This document shows, piece after piece, positions 9,473-19,056 of a DNA stretch of 64,000 nucleotides (positions within the stretch are counted from its first letter, which is position 1; each line of letters opens with the position of its first letter). Source of the DNA: Flavobacteriales bacterium (GTDB lineage Bacteria; Bacteroidota; Bacteroidia; Flavobacteriales_D; Sanyastnellaceae); NCBI GenBank assembly GCA_016722445.1, contig JADKIZ010000002.1, forward strand, positions 310,001 through 374,000. Direction: 5' to 3'. The position numbers and the translations under genes are program-made. The notes below the pieces were generated by a model. It worked only from the letters and a program-made list of their open reading frames with translations. It was not told where the DNA came from and did not search any database.

Positions 9473-10713
9473 GCGCTATAATTGGCTTTATTAATTCCAT
9501 AATGACCGCTGCGGGTTGTTTTACCGCTTCCGTAAAAATCTGATGGCAGAACATTCACCGTAGTTGCATGACTGATATTATCGCATACCGCATCAACAGA
9601 AGTATCTCCATATGAAGCAAACAACGAGATGGAATAATTATTTCCCCTCAACAGTAACTCAGGAATTTCTAAGATCAACGGATGTCCTCTCTTCAATGCA
9701 GAAAAGTCGGTAACCATTTCATCCGAAACAAAGGCCAATGCCGGATTCTGAAAATCATCATTAAAAACAACAGAAAAAATCATTTTGGACAAATCCAAAT
9801 TTTCCGCTGCTTCAAATCCAAATTCAAGTTTCAGAAAATCGCCCGAAAAGACCTCTTCGATATGCTTATTTTGACGATCCTTCATGGCCACAGAAGTAAA
9901 TCGAAATTTCCCATTTCCTGTGCGGTCTGTACGTTGCGCCAATTCACCATCTCCAGTACCTTGATTCAATCTGATCAGATACCTTTCAACTGCACCTTGA
10001 GCAGAGCCATCGAACTCCACACTTCCCTTGTTCAGCAGGATGCCCCTATCACACAAACTGCTGATGGCTCCCATATTATGACTCACGAATAATACTGTTC
10101 TACCAGAACCGGAGACATCTTTCATTTTACCAATACACTTCTTCTGAAACTGGGCGTCACCTACAGCAAGCACTTCATCCACAATAAGAATTTCCGGCTC
10201 CAGATGTGCAGCCACTGCAAAGGCCAGTCTGACATACATACCTGAAGAATATCTTTTCACCGGAGTGTCCAAAAATTGCTCTACTTCAGAGAATGCAACG
10301 ATTTCATCAAAACGTTTTTTGATTTCGGATTTGCTCATTCCCAGAATGGCTCCATTCAAAAAAATATTTTCTCTACCACTTAGTTCCGGGTGAAAGCCAG
10401 TACCCACTTCAAGTAGACTGGAGACTCTGCCATCCATGGTGATCCTTCCGGCACTTGGAGAAACGATGCGGGACAATACTTTCAACAATGTTGATTTACC
10501 TGCTCCGTTTCTACCGATGATGCCTACACGCTCACCTTGTTGTATTTCAAAGCTCACATCATTCAGTGCTTTGAAAGTCTCTACTTGCTTTTCATTTTTA
10601 CTAAACAAACCTCTCGCCTTCTCGGATATCACATCACGTAAAGCAGTATAACTCTGCGTTTGATGACGCAAAACATATTCCTTCGTGAGGTGTTCAACTT
10701 TGATCATGATCAA
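9469..10713 (-). CDS. wzt: Polysaccharide ABC exporter, ATP-binding subunit Wzt
   Basis: 414 aa. The ABC ATPase domain occupies residues 1-250, with Walker A GRNGAGKST at 67-75, the signature region YSSGMYVRLA at 155-164 and Walker B ILIVDE at 175-180. The C-terminal extension (about 260-400) is the size of the Wzt carbohydrate-binding domain, which in O-antigen exporters recognises a terminal cap on the glycan. This fits the presence of a methyltransferase in the operon. The first codons read MIMIK, so the start could be at either Met. It overlaps wzm by 4 bp. Confidence 0.93.
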   Translation of the reverse strand: MIMIKVEHLTKEYVLRHQTQSYTALRDVISEKARGLFSKNEKQVETFKALNDVSFEIQQGERVGIIGRNGAGKSTLLKVLSRIVSPSAGRITMDGRVSSLLEVGTGFHPELSGRENIFLNGAILGMSKSEIKKRFDEIVAFSEVEQFLDTPVKRYSSGMYVRLAFAVAAHLEPEILIVDEVLAVGDAQFQKKCIGKMKDVSGSGRTVLFVSHNMGAISSLCDRGILLNKGSVEFDGSAQGAVERYLIRLNQGTGDGELAQRTDRTGNGKFRFTSVAMKDRQNKHIEEVFSGDFLKLEFGFEAAENLDLSKMIFSVVFNDDFQNPALAFVSDEMVTDFSALKRGHPLILEIPELLLRGNNYSISLFASYGDTSVDAVCDNISHATTVNVLPSDFYGSGKTTRSGHYGINKANYSA

Positions 10714-11546
10714 ATGATATCAGCAAATGTTTTTTCTGTTCTTCGAAATACCCTGATGCCGGCGAAAAGCAACATCAACGATATAAATACCGAAATGAGG
10801 AACGCTCTTTCATTCAAAACAATTTGTCCGCCCGTAATGCACCAGCGGAAACCATCAATGACCTCAACCATTGGATTTAGTGAATAAACGAACTTCAGCC
10901 AATCGGGTATTTTTTCGCTGCTAAATATCGAATTACTGCTGAATGCAACAGGAGAAATATACAATCCAAATTGCACGATGAATGGAATGAGGTATCGAAA
11001 ATCCCGATACTTCACATTCAGAGCAGCAATGAGCAATCCTGCGCCCATCGCGGTGACAATGGCCAGAAGCAAAAACAATGGCAACAAGGCAATCTGCCAG
11101 CCCGGAGTATATCTCAGCGCGATCATCACCCCTACGAGAATGACGAAGGTGATGGCAAAATCGATGAGACAAACAATGACTGTGCTGGCTGGAACAATCA
11201 TTCTCGGAAAATAGACCTTGGTGAGCAGATTGGAATTGCTGATGAGTGAATTCGCTGATTCACTGAATGCAGCAGAAAAAAACTGCCAAGGCAATGTTGC
11301 GGCTGTAACCAAAAGAATACGAGGCACACCTTCGTCTGGGATATTAAACATCCAACCCACAAACCAGAATACAGCGATAGTTAAAGCAGGACGAAGTACA
11401 CTCCATGCTACACCAATGGCGGTTTGTTTGTAGCGAACCAAAATATCGCGCCAAGCCAGGAAATAAAACAACCCACGATAATTCCAGAGATCACGCCAAT
11501 AATTGGCGTCATTGTTCTCCGGTGTTATGATGGTGCGTTGCGCCAT
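10710..11546 (-). CDS. wzm: Polysaccharide ABC exporter, permease subunit Wzm
   Basis: A 278-aa ABC-2 type permease with about six membrane segments. The N-terminal amphipathic region YFLAWRDILVRYKQTAIGVA is the conserved signature of Wzm/TagG permeases. It works with Wzt to move lipid-linked polysaccharide from the cytoplasm to the periplasm. It overlaps wzt by 4 bp and is the first gene of the polysaccharide run, 62 bp after aroE. The promoter was not identified. Confidence 0.93.
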   Translation of the reverse strand: MAQRTIITPENNDANYWRDLWNYRGLFYFLAWRDILVRYKQTAIGVAWSVLRPALTIAVFWFVGWMFNIPDEGVPRILLVTAATLPWQFFSAAFSESANSLISNSNLLTKVYFPRMIVPASTVIVCLIDFAITFVILVGVMIALRYTPGWQIALLPLFLLLAIVTAMGAGLLIAALNVKYRDFRYLIPFIVQFGLYISPVAFSSNSIFSSEKIPDWLKFVYSLNPMVEVIDGFRWCITGGQIVLNERAFLISVFISLMLLFAGIRVFRRTEKTFADII

Positions 11547-11608
11547 AGAATTGTCGCGAAAGTAAGCCGTGACGGCCTTTCAGTAAGAGCCAATTTAATG
11601 TTTCAACT

Positions 11609-12343
11609 TCAGCTGTTCCAAATTTCCCAACTTCGAATTGCCTGCCACTCCAGCATTTTCATACCATTCATGACACTGGCTCCTCGAGATTTTCCTTCGG
11701 CCAGAAATCGGGTCTCGATTGGATTATAGACCAAATCGTAGAGAAAATGATCAGCACCCAAGGCATCATAAGGCAAATCCGGCATTTCGGAAACATTCGG
11801 AAACATGCCCAATGGTGTAGTATTGATGATCAGTTTGAAATGTCGGAGCACCTCTTCGTTGACCTCATCCCATGAAAAGATATGTCCCGTACTTTTTGTT
11901 CTACTCACGAGATAATAAGGAATATTCCAAGACCTGAGAACATAGGTAACTGCTTTAGATGCTCCACCAGTGCCAAGCACAAGTGCACGTTCAAATTTAT
12001 TTTCCAGAAAGGGCTTGATACTCATACGAAACCCGTAGACATCCGTATTATAACCTTTGGCCTTGCCATTTCTGAAGTGAATACAATTTACTGCGCCAAC
12101 TTCACGCGCTTCTTCATCTATTTCATCCAAAAAACACATCACGTTTTCTTTGTGCGGAATTGTCACATTTAACCCGCAAAGATTAGGAATAGTCTCTACC
12201 AATCCGGTAATCTCCGAAGCCTGCTCAATGGGATACAATTGATATGTCGCATCCAGAATATTCTCCAGCTTGAATTTTTCCGAAAAATATTTTTCCGAAA
12301 ATGAATGTTTCAGGGGATATCCGATTAATCCGTAACGGCGCAT
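11609..12343 (-). CDS. aroE: Shikimate dehydrogenase
   Basis: 244 aa; NADP-dependent reduction of 3-dehydroshikimate in the chorismate pathway. The substrate-binding start RRYGLIGYPLKHSFS is followed by the catalytic region LNVTIPHKENV (the Lys of the Lys-Asp pair), with VLGTGGASKAV as the NADP-binding glycine loop and the C-terminal NGMKMLEWQA block. The open frame extends to a TTG at 12349, but the ATG at 12343 gives the usual N-terminus. It lies 16 bp after dedA and 62 bp before wzm on the same strand, so it may be cotranscribed with either. Confidence 0.93.
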   Translation of the reverse strand: MRRYGLIGYPLKHSFSEKYFSEKFKLENILDATYQLYPIEQASEITGLVETIPNLCGLNVTIPHKENVMCFLDEIDEEAREVGAVNCIHFRNGKAKGYNTDVYGFRMSIKPFLENKFERALVLGTGGASKAVTYVLRSWNIPYYLVSRTKSTGHIFSWDEVNEEVLRHFKLIINTTPLGMFPNVSEMPDLPYDALGADHFLYDLVYNPIETRFLAEGKSRGASVMNGMKMLEWQAIRSWEIWNS

Positions 12344-12359
12344 ATCCAAGTTTTAGAGG

Positions 12360-13013
12360 TTATGCAGACTTTGAAAATTTCGCCTTAAACAGACCAATGA
12401 CAATGGGTAAAAGCGAAACACCAATGATGACAAATACCACAATCTCAAAATTCTCTTTGATGATTGGAATATTGCCACAAGTGTATCCAAGTAAAGAGAT
12501 ACTTACTACCCATAAGATAGCACCCAGAATACAAAACGTGATATACCTGCGGTAAGGCATATGACTGGCTCCTGCAACGAAAGGTGCAACTGTGCGGACA
12601 ATCGGAACGAAACGCGCCATGATGATGGCTTGTCTACCATATTTTTCATAGAACGCTTCGGTGCGTGTAATGTATTCTCGTTTGAAAAACAAAATGCGTT
12701 CTCGTTTCCTGATTTGATCACTCAGAAATTTTCCCACGAAATAATTCACGTTATCTCCACACAATGCCGCAACGATCAAAAGTGGAATCAAAACAGCAAT
12801 GTTCAATCCTTCGTTGTTGTTTGCTGCAGCAAGAGCACCAGCCGCAAAAAGCAGTGAATCACCCGGAAGAAACGGCATTACAATCAAGCCGGTTTCTACA
12901 AATACGATGAGAAAAAGGATGGCATATATCAAAGTACCATAATCGCTGATCATGACCATCAGGTGCTCATCAATGTGCATGACGAAATCTAAAAGTGACT
13001 TGATAATTTCCAT
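12360..13013 (-). CDS. DedA-family (SNARE-associated) membrane protein
   Basis: 217 aa from the ATG at 13013; the open frame extends to 13055 but that part overlaps the terminator after ftsA. DedA proteins are polytopic inner-membrane proteins implicated in lipid (undecaprenyl phosphate) translocation and membrane homeostasis. The signature is visible as FLPGDSLLFAAGALAA, the conserved RFVPIVRTVAPFVAGAS and a membrane-rich C-terminus. Canonical dcw clusters have ftsZ after ftsA; here this gene occupies that place. Confidence 0.9.
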   Translation of the reverse strand: MEIIKSLLDFVMHIDEHLMVMISDYGTLIYAILFLIVFVETGLIVMPFLPGDSLLFAAGALAAANNNEGLNIAVLIPLLIVAALCGDNVNYFVGKFLSDQIRKRERILFFKREYITRTEAFYEKYGRQAIIMARFVPIVRTVAPFVAGASHMPYRRYITFCILGAILWVVSISLLGYTCGNIPIIKENFEIVVFVIIGVSLLPIVIGLFKAKFSKSA

Positions 13014-13024
13014 ATTGTATGTCT

Positions 13025-13070
13025 TATAAAAATTCAGCCTTTCATGGTTGTACATGAAAGGCTGAAGGTT
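13025..13070 (-). terminator. Rho-independent terminator after ftsA
   Basis: A perfect 14-bp inverted repeat (13033-13046 with 13053-13066, loop 13047-13052) is followed on the minus strand by a T-rich tract (AATTTTTAT). It lies inside the raw ftsA reading frame but beyond the alternative stop at 13086, which supports an indel near the ftsA 3' end. Confidence 0.85.
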
Positions 13071-14206
13071 TGGTTGATTTCAGAACTATTCCTCTTCTCT
13101 GCGTCGAAGAATTCTTTGATGCGATTCAAGAAGCTCGCCGGACCACGGTTGTCGCGATGTTTTTCGCGAAGTGGCGAACTTGCTTTCTTATCAGGTGTCT
13201 GCTCAGCATGAACAGATTCACTCTGCATAGAAACACTATACTTTTCAAGTCCGTTGATCACGAGACCAACACCTGTGCTCATGGCAGGAATCAGCAAGTT
13301 ATCGTCAACTGATTTGCTCACGTGTTCGTTTGGATAACCAATGCGGCAATCCATTCCAGTGATGTACTCCACCAATTGCTTCATGTGCTTGAGCTGAGAA
13401 CCTCCACCGGTGAGAACTATACCACCAATCAATTGCTTTTCGTAACCACTGTTTCTGATTTCGTAATGCACGTGTTCGATGATTTCCTCCATACGGGCCT
13501 CGATGATGTGTGCGAGGTTGCGCAGTGAAATTTCTTTCGCATCGCGTCCTTTGAGACCAGGAATACAAACGATTTCATTGTCTTTGTTTTCCGTGGCCAG
13601 TGCACTTCCAAATTTCACTTTCAGCAATTCAGCTTGATTGCGCATGATGGTGCACCCATGCTTAATGTCTTCAGTGATGATGTTACCACCAAATGGAATA
13701 ACCGCAGTATGACGAATGATGCCATCCTGAAAAATAGCAATATCAGTTGTACCACCACCGATGTCGACAAGCACAACACCTGCTTCCTTTTCTTCCTCAC
13801 TCAAAACAGCTGCTGCTGATGCAAGCGGCTCCAGGGTGAGGGCGTCCACGGTGAGACCAGCTTTGGTCACACACTTATAAATGTTTTTGATGGCCGTGAT
13901 TTGTCCAGTGATGATATGGAAATTGGCTTCCATTCTCACACCACACATCCCTACAGGATCTTTAATTCCCGATTCACTGTCCACTGTAAATTCTTGCGGA
14001 AGTGCGTGAATGATTTCTTCACCCGGAAGCATTACTAGCTTGTACATGTCTTCTACGAGTGCGTCAATATCAACACGGGTAATTTCTTCATCCATGATGC
14101 GTCGTGTGCGAATACCGCGGTGCTGCAGACTTTTGATGTGCTGCCCGGCAATACCCACATTCACCAAGCGAATGTTTACTCCGCTTTCGCGTTCGGCTTC
14201 TTCCAC
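13034..14206 (-). CDS. ftsA: Cell division protein FtsA, N-terminally truncated and probably frameshifted at the 3' end
   Basis: Actin-like divisome protein that tethers FtsZ filaments to the membrane. The raw frame gives 390 aa from a GTG. Seen: the 1C region RLVNVGIAGQHI, the phosphate-2 motif VVLVDIGGGTTDIAIF, and GGIVLTGGGSQLKHM. Homologues begin with about 45 more residues including the phosphate-1 DIGT loop. Here the open frame upstream of the GTG reads only RTNPIGVTRGVVSN and then meets the ftsQ stop in the same frame, so the first beta strands are absent. At the 3' end one missing base near 13092-13100 would give FFDAEEEE and a stop at 13086, just before the terminator. ftsZ does not follow. 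Confidence 0.88.
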   Translation of the reverse strand: MEEAERESGVNIRLVNVGIAGQHIKSLQHRGIRTRRIMDEEITRVDIDALVEDMYKLVMLPGEEIIHALPQEFTVDSESGIKDPVGMCGVRMEANFHIITGQITAIKNIYKCVTKAGLTVDALTLEPLASAAAVLSEEEKEAGVVLVDIGGGTTDIAIFQDGIIRHTAVIPFGGNIITEDIKHGCTIMRNQAELLKVKFGSALATENKDNEIVCIPGLKGRDAKEISLRNLAHIIEARMEEIIEHVHYEIRNSGYEKQLIGGIVLTGGGSQLKHMKQLVEYITGMDCRIGYPNEHVSKSVDDNLLIPAMSTGVGLVINGLEKYSVSMQSESVHAEQTPDKKASSPLREKHRDNRGPASFLNRIKEFFDAEKRNSSEINQTFSLSCTTMKG

Positions 14207-14296
14207 AGCAGTGCGAATGCTGGCTACTGTTTTTTCGATATTCGAAACTACACCACGCGTTACACCGATTGGGTTTGTTCTGTTCGGGTTGATCTT

Positions 14297-15129
14297 TTAT
14301 CTTTTTACACAAACTACCTGTCCTTGGTATTCCACATCAATGGAAGAATACTGATTGAGGTCTCGTGTATGTATGGTGTTGGCATAAAATGCCATGAGTT
14401 TTCTAAACTTATTTTCGAGGTCAGTCGCATCGCCAATTTTCAAACGATGATTTCCCACTCGTGGTATGATTTCAAATTCGCCATTTGAAACATGAACATG
14501 CTCTACCTGCGCACTCCAGAATTCATTGGATGAAATGAATTTGGTGAGAGTATATACTTCATCAAGAATGGTCGAATGGAGAAATTCAGGATCTTGCTGA
14601 TGATCGAAAATACTTTCGGCGCTCATGCTCTCGTTGATGTCGCCAGTGAAAACGGGAACCTTCGCTGTGTAATGATCCGAGAGCGCCATGGTAAATCCAT
14701 CTTTGTCGAGATAAAAACTTTGACCCGCTGAAGTAAAAACCCTCGCTACAGGTGTGCGTTGTTGTACCCGAATCACACACCTTCCATCAACTGTCGTGTA
14801 GACATGCGCTTCACGAACTGATGAATTTTCTGCCAATTTGTGGTGAATGGCCACAAGATCAATTTCATTGACAGGTTTTCCCACAATCTGATCTGTAGCG
14901 GAAGTCGCGAGACGGGTGATCAACGCTTCGTCGATGTATTTTTTATCTCCTACGGTCTCCACCTGAACATCAAGTTTCCAGCAAACGGGATCGTGTTGTT
15001 TTTGCCAACGAAACCAAGAAGCGTGAAAAGCACAACAGCACCGACCACCGCCAGTGTGTTGATCAGAATCACTCCTGCGTCTTTGCGACGCTGAATGTCT
15101 TTCTGGAGAATATTGCCTTCCGATTTCAT
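14297..15129 (-). CDS. ftsQ: Cell division protein FtsQ, split by a frameshift
   Basis: Bitopic divisome protein (FtsQ/DivIB), about 277 aa if repaired. The N-terminal part starts at the ATG at 15129 and contains one membrane helix (VILINTLAVVGAVVLFTLLG); its frame stops near 14950. The periplasmic part (ORF 14297-14962) contains the POTRA-like segment and RVQQRTPVARVF, ending QVVCVKR. Adding one base in the five-T run at 14999-15003 joins the halves through VCWKLDVQVETVGDKKY. It lies between murC and ftsA, as in canonical clusters. Confidence 0.85.
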
Positions 15130-15208
15130 GTTGAGCTGTTTCAGACCGGATTGACGCAGCGATTTCCGGAACGATGAGGAACGGAAAAAAACTGATTGAA
15201 AATCGGTC

Positions 15209-16590
15209 TTATTCTGAAAAGGCAACAGCTACGGGCGATACAAGCGCATCAATATCTCCGGCACCCAACATAACGATCACCTGCCGCGGTTTACTTCTCA
15301 GTTCTGCTAATAACTCACTTTTCTGGACGAGCTTTTTGAAGGTTTTGTGATTTTATCCAACAGCATTTGTGAATCAATTCCGGGCATGGGAAGTTCGCGG
15401 GCAGGGTAAATGGGTAAAAGGAGAATATCATCCAATACTTCTAGACTCCTCGCAAATTCATCAGCAAAATCGCTCGTTCTGGAGAATAGATGAGGCTGAA
15501 ACACCCCTGTGATATGGGATTCAGGATACAACTCCTTCACAGAACCAAGACAGGCGCGGATTTCAGCAGGATGATGTGCGTAATCATCGATCAAAACCAA
15601 GTCGTTTCGGCGGATGTAATATTCAAATCTGCGTTTTACACCCTTAAAATCGCGGAGAGAAGCACGGATCTGTTCTTCGGAAAGTCCCAATTCCAGACAA
15701 ATGGCTATGGCAGCAACGGCGTTTTCCACATTGTGAGATCCAGGGAGACCCAGTTCAATTTTTTCCCATTTGTACTCCGGAGATTGAAAAGTAAAAAAGT
15801 AACGGCCGTCTTCAATTTCTATATCTCTTCCGCGGTAATCCGCGGTTTGTGTCAGGGTATAATTGTGCGCGTGGATCGACACATCAAGTTGTTCTTTATT
15901 CAGGGGTAATCCTTCTCGATAGACCAAAGTGCCACCCTTTTTGAGCTTTTGTGCAAAAAGGTTAAACGACTCGAGCATATCGTCATGCGAACCATAAATA
16001 TCCAAATGGTCGGCATCCATGCTTGTGATGATGCTGTAACTTGGTGTCAATGTCAGAAATGAGCGATCATATTCATCGGCTTCCACCACCGTGAGGTCTG
16101 AATGGGGAGAAAGCAAAAGATTCGAATGGTAATTGGTCGTGATACCGCCAAGAAATGCATTGCAGCCGACACCACTATGCGTGAGCATGTGGGCTACCAT
16201 GGAACTGGTGGTTGTTTTACCATGCGTTCCGGCTACGGCAATCGTTCTGGTGTTTTCAGTGATCATACCCAACACCTGAGACCGTTTCATCATGGTGTAT
16301 TCCTGTTCCAGAAACCAATTGAATTCAGAGCTGTCTTTGGGAATGGCGGGCGTATACACCACCAGAACTTTCGCTTTATCGGTAAGTCTTACCGCATTTG
16401 GAATTTCGAGGGTGCTGTCATCGAAATGAACCGCAATACCTTCCATTTCAAGTTCAGTCGTCAATGGTGTGCTTGTGCGATCATATCCCATCACCATTGC
16501 CCCACGAGAATTGAAATAGCGCGCCAGTGCAGACATGCCAATTCCTCCAATTCCCAAAAAATAAATTACTTCGTATTTATCAATATTCAT
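15209..16590 (-). CDS. murC: UDP-N-acetylmuramate-L-alanine ligase MurC, frameshifted near the C-terminus
   Basis: Adds L-Ala to UDP-MurNAc in peptidoglycan synthesis. The N-terminal Rossmann part is YFLGIGGIGMSALARYFNSR, the ATP loop is VAGTHGKTTTSSM (about residues 118-130), and the central ligase motif is VVEADEYDRSFL. The raw frame ends at 15307 after an atypical Ser-rich tail. Restoring one base in the runs at 15332-15347 continues with KKLVQKSELL and VIVMLGAGDIDAL and stops at 15209. The GAGDID motif is the normal MurC C-terminal block, which is strong evidence for an indel. Confidence 0.92.
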
Positions 16591-16597
16591 GATGAAA

Positions 16598-17684
16598 TCA
16601 CTTCAATAGGTTCATCACTTCAGACACGATTCGTTCGGCTGAATTGATTTGTGCCATGCCCGCAATGTTAGCGGATAATTGGGTGATTTTCTTTTCATCC
16701 CGAAATAAACCTGAAACTGTTTCACCCAGTTTTTCATTAGCTTCGATATCTTTCACGAGTAAAGCAGCATCACGGATGACAAGCGCCATGGCGTTTTTCG
16801 TCTGGTGATCTTCAGAAACATTGGGCGAGGGAACAAAAATCGCTGGCTTTTTTACCAGGCATAACTCGGAAATGCTCATGGCACCTGCCCGGGATACAAT
16901 CACGTCGGCCGCAGCATAGGCATAGTCCATTTCTTTGATAAAGTCGCACACGTGAGTGTCTTGCATTCCTTGTGAAAAGGATTTAGCCGTTTCAAAATAT
17001 CCTTTTCCGGTTTGCCATAAGACTTGAATCCCTTCTTTATTCCATGTTTCTGCCCATTTCTGAACGGCGTGATTAACGGTTCTGGCACCAAGGCTACCGC
17101 CAATGACAAGTAAAGTTTTTTTATTCGAATCCAGTTTAAAATGCTCAATAGCCCTTTCTCTCTTGCCTTCGAGTTTGGTCATTTCAGGTCGGACAGGATT
17201 ACCGGTGAGTACAATTTTCTCACGGGGGAAAAATTTTTCAAGTCCTTCATATGCTACACAGATGCGATCAACTTTACTGGAAAGAATTTTATTGGTGATT
17301 CCCGGATATGAATTCTGTTCTTGAATTAATGTGCGAATTCCAGCTGAAGTGGCGGCCCGAAGCAATGGCCCGCTGGCATATCCCCCCACTCCAATGGCAA
17401 TATCAGGCTTAAACTCTCGAATGATTTTTTTCGCTTTGATCATACTTGCCAATACTTTGAAAGGCACCAACAGATTCTTCCAGGTCAATCGGCGCTGAAT
17501 GACCAGCTATAGGCAAACCAATAATGCCAAAACCTGCGGCTGGTACCTTTTCCATTTCCATCTTGCCCTCAGCACCCACAAACAAGATTTCCGCATTTGG
17601 AAATTGTTGTTGAATCGTTTTGGCAATGGCCACCGCGGGGAAAATATGCCCTACGGTTCCTCCACCACTGATGATTACTTTCAT
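16598..17684 (-). CDS. murG: UDP-GlcNAc:lipid I GlcNAc transferase MurG, split by a frameshift
   Basis: GT-B enzyme that makes lipid II at the inner face of the membrane. The N-terminal fragment (17409-17684) has IISGGGTVGHIFPAVAIA, the conserved glycine-rich acceptor loop. The C-terminal fragment (16598-17488) has IGVGGYASGPLL, QEQNSYPGITNK, VIGGSLGARTVN and VSRAGAMSISEL. Removing one C at about 17501 gives a continuous LPIAGIQRRLTWKNLLVPF, the expected family sequence. This is an apparent one-base insertion, unlike most other indels here, which are deletions. It lies between ftsW and murC, 7 bp from murC. Confidence 0.92.
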
Positions 17685-17731
17685 TGAGATGAATATTTTT
17701 TGAAAGGAATTTTTGTCGGATTTTATACCGA

Positions 17732-18907
17732 TCAGGCAGGCATCATTTGATTACCCGGGAGATCTGATGCGGCATGTTCTTCTTCTGTTTCATCCTTCGT
17801 TCTGCAAATGCTCAGAATAATACCGATGGCCAAACAAGTGAAAAGTGTACTAGTACCACCCATACTCACCATGGGCAAAGGTTGACCGGTAGTCGGAAAC
17901 AAACTCACAGCAACTGCCATGTTGATGAAGGCTTGAATGACTAACATAAATGACAAACCCAACGCCGTAAGTTGTGCACTCATCTTGGGATTGTTGATGG
18001 AAAGTTTTATGGTTCGAAACAACAATATGAGATACAACAACACAAGTGTGATACCGCCAAGCACTGAACCATATTCTTCAATGATGAAAGGATAAATCAT
18101 ATCGGAATACGGGTGAGGAAGAAAATTCCGTGAACTTCCAGTCCCTGGTCCTTTTGGTATTATTCCACCTTCGTGAATGGCATATTTGGCCAATTTGGTC
18201 TGATAGTTCCCATCACTGTCATCATTCATGGCGTTGATGATCCTGTTCTTCCAGGTTTTATATCGAGTGGGAAATCCTGTTGTTTCTCCAACCACGATGA
18301 TGGCGACAATGAGCCCGAAACCCGCAATGAAAATTTTGCTCATGTGCTTAAACGGAACACCAGCGAGAAACATCATAAGAAAACAAATGGAAGCCAACAT
18401 AGCTGCAGTCGAAAAATTCGCTGGCAGTATAAGACCACAAATCACAGCAATGGGTATCAGCACAGGCACTACTCCATTGCGAAAATCATGTAATTGATCA
18501 CGCTTCTGAGCAAGAACTCTTGCAACATAAATGACCAAAACAATTTTGGCGAAATCGCTTGGTTGAAATGTGAGTCCAATCAACGGTATCGCAATCCAAC
18601 GGTTGGCATCATTCAGATTATGACCAAAAACAAGTGCATAGACCAACATCAAAGCGGCAACCCAAATCAGAATGAGTGATAACCGAGCGAAGTATTTGAA
18701 TTGAACCCGATGTACGTAATACATGAGCCCAAAACCGGCTATGATCATCAAACCATGTTTAATCAAAAAACGCAGGTTATTTCCGTGTGCTTTGTATGCC
18801 AGCGTGCTGATGGCGCTATAAACTGCGAGAATAGAAATCAGTGAAAGAAAAAACGTGACCATCCAAATGGTCCTGTCTCCTTGCAATTTGTTCAGCAGAT
18901 TTTTCAT
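17732..18907 (-). CDS. ftsW: Lipid II polymerase FtsW
   Basis: 391-aa SEDS-family peptidoglycan glycosyltransferase of the divisome with about ten membrane segments. Visible family blocks are ANRWIAIPLIGLTFQPSDFAK (split over a loop and a helix), the large extracytoplasmic loop with GTGSSRNFLPHPYSDMI, and PTTGQPLPMVSMGGTSTL near the C-terminus. It pairs with the class B PBP FtsI, which in this genome lies about 32 kb away on the other strand. It is the first gene of the minus-strand dcw half. Confidence 0.95.
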   Translation of the reverse strand: MKNLLNKLQGDRTIWMVTFFLSLISILAVYSAISTLAYKAHGNNLRFLIKHGLMIIAGFGLMYYVHRVQFKYFARLSLILIWVAALMLVYALVFGHNLNDANRWIAIPLIGLTFQPSDFAKIVLVIYVARVLAQKRDQLHDFRNGVVPVLIPIAVICGLILPANFSTAAMLASICFLMMFLAGVPFKHMSKIFIAGFGLIVAIIVVGETTGFPTRYKTWKNRIINAMNDDSDGNYQTKLAKYAIHEGGIIPKGPGTGSSRNFLPHPYSDMIYPFIIEEYGSVLGGITLVLLYLILLFRTIKLSINNPKMSAQLTALGLSFMLVIQAFINMAVAVSLFPTTGQPLPMVSMGGTSTLFTCLAIGIILSICRTKDETEEEHAASDLPGNQMMPA

Positions 18908-19000
18908 GATTTACCTGAAAGGCGAATCTGAGGAGGAATCCCGACTAGTAGGATAGTTTCCTTATTCGTTTTGCACAGATTGATGTGAACCAAAAGGCAC

Positions 19001-19034
19001 AAAAAAACCGCCCTCATCCGAAGGCGGTTTAAAA
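19001..19034 (-). terminator. Rho-independent terminator after the cupredoxin gene
   Basis: Stem AAACCGCC (19005-19012) with GGCGGTTT (19023-19030). Read on the minus strand, the stem is followed by a run of T (complement of 19001-19007). It lies 27 bp after the stop of the cupredoxin gene. Confidence 0.85.
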
Positions 19035-19056
19035 GTTCTTTATTGAAATGAACAGA

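Noticed and set aside
15307..15340. A natural Ser-rich MurC tail
   Set aside because: The other frame continues with KKLVQKSELL and the GAGDID block that every MurC has, so the tail is an indel artefact.
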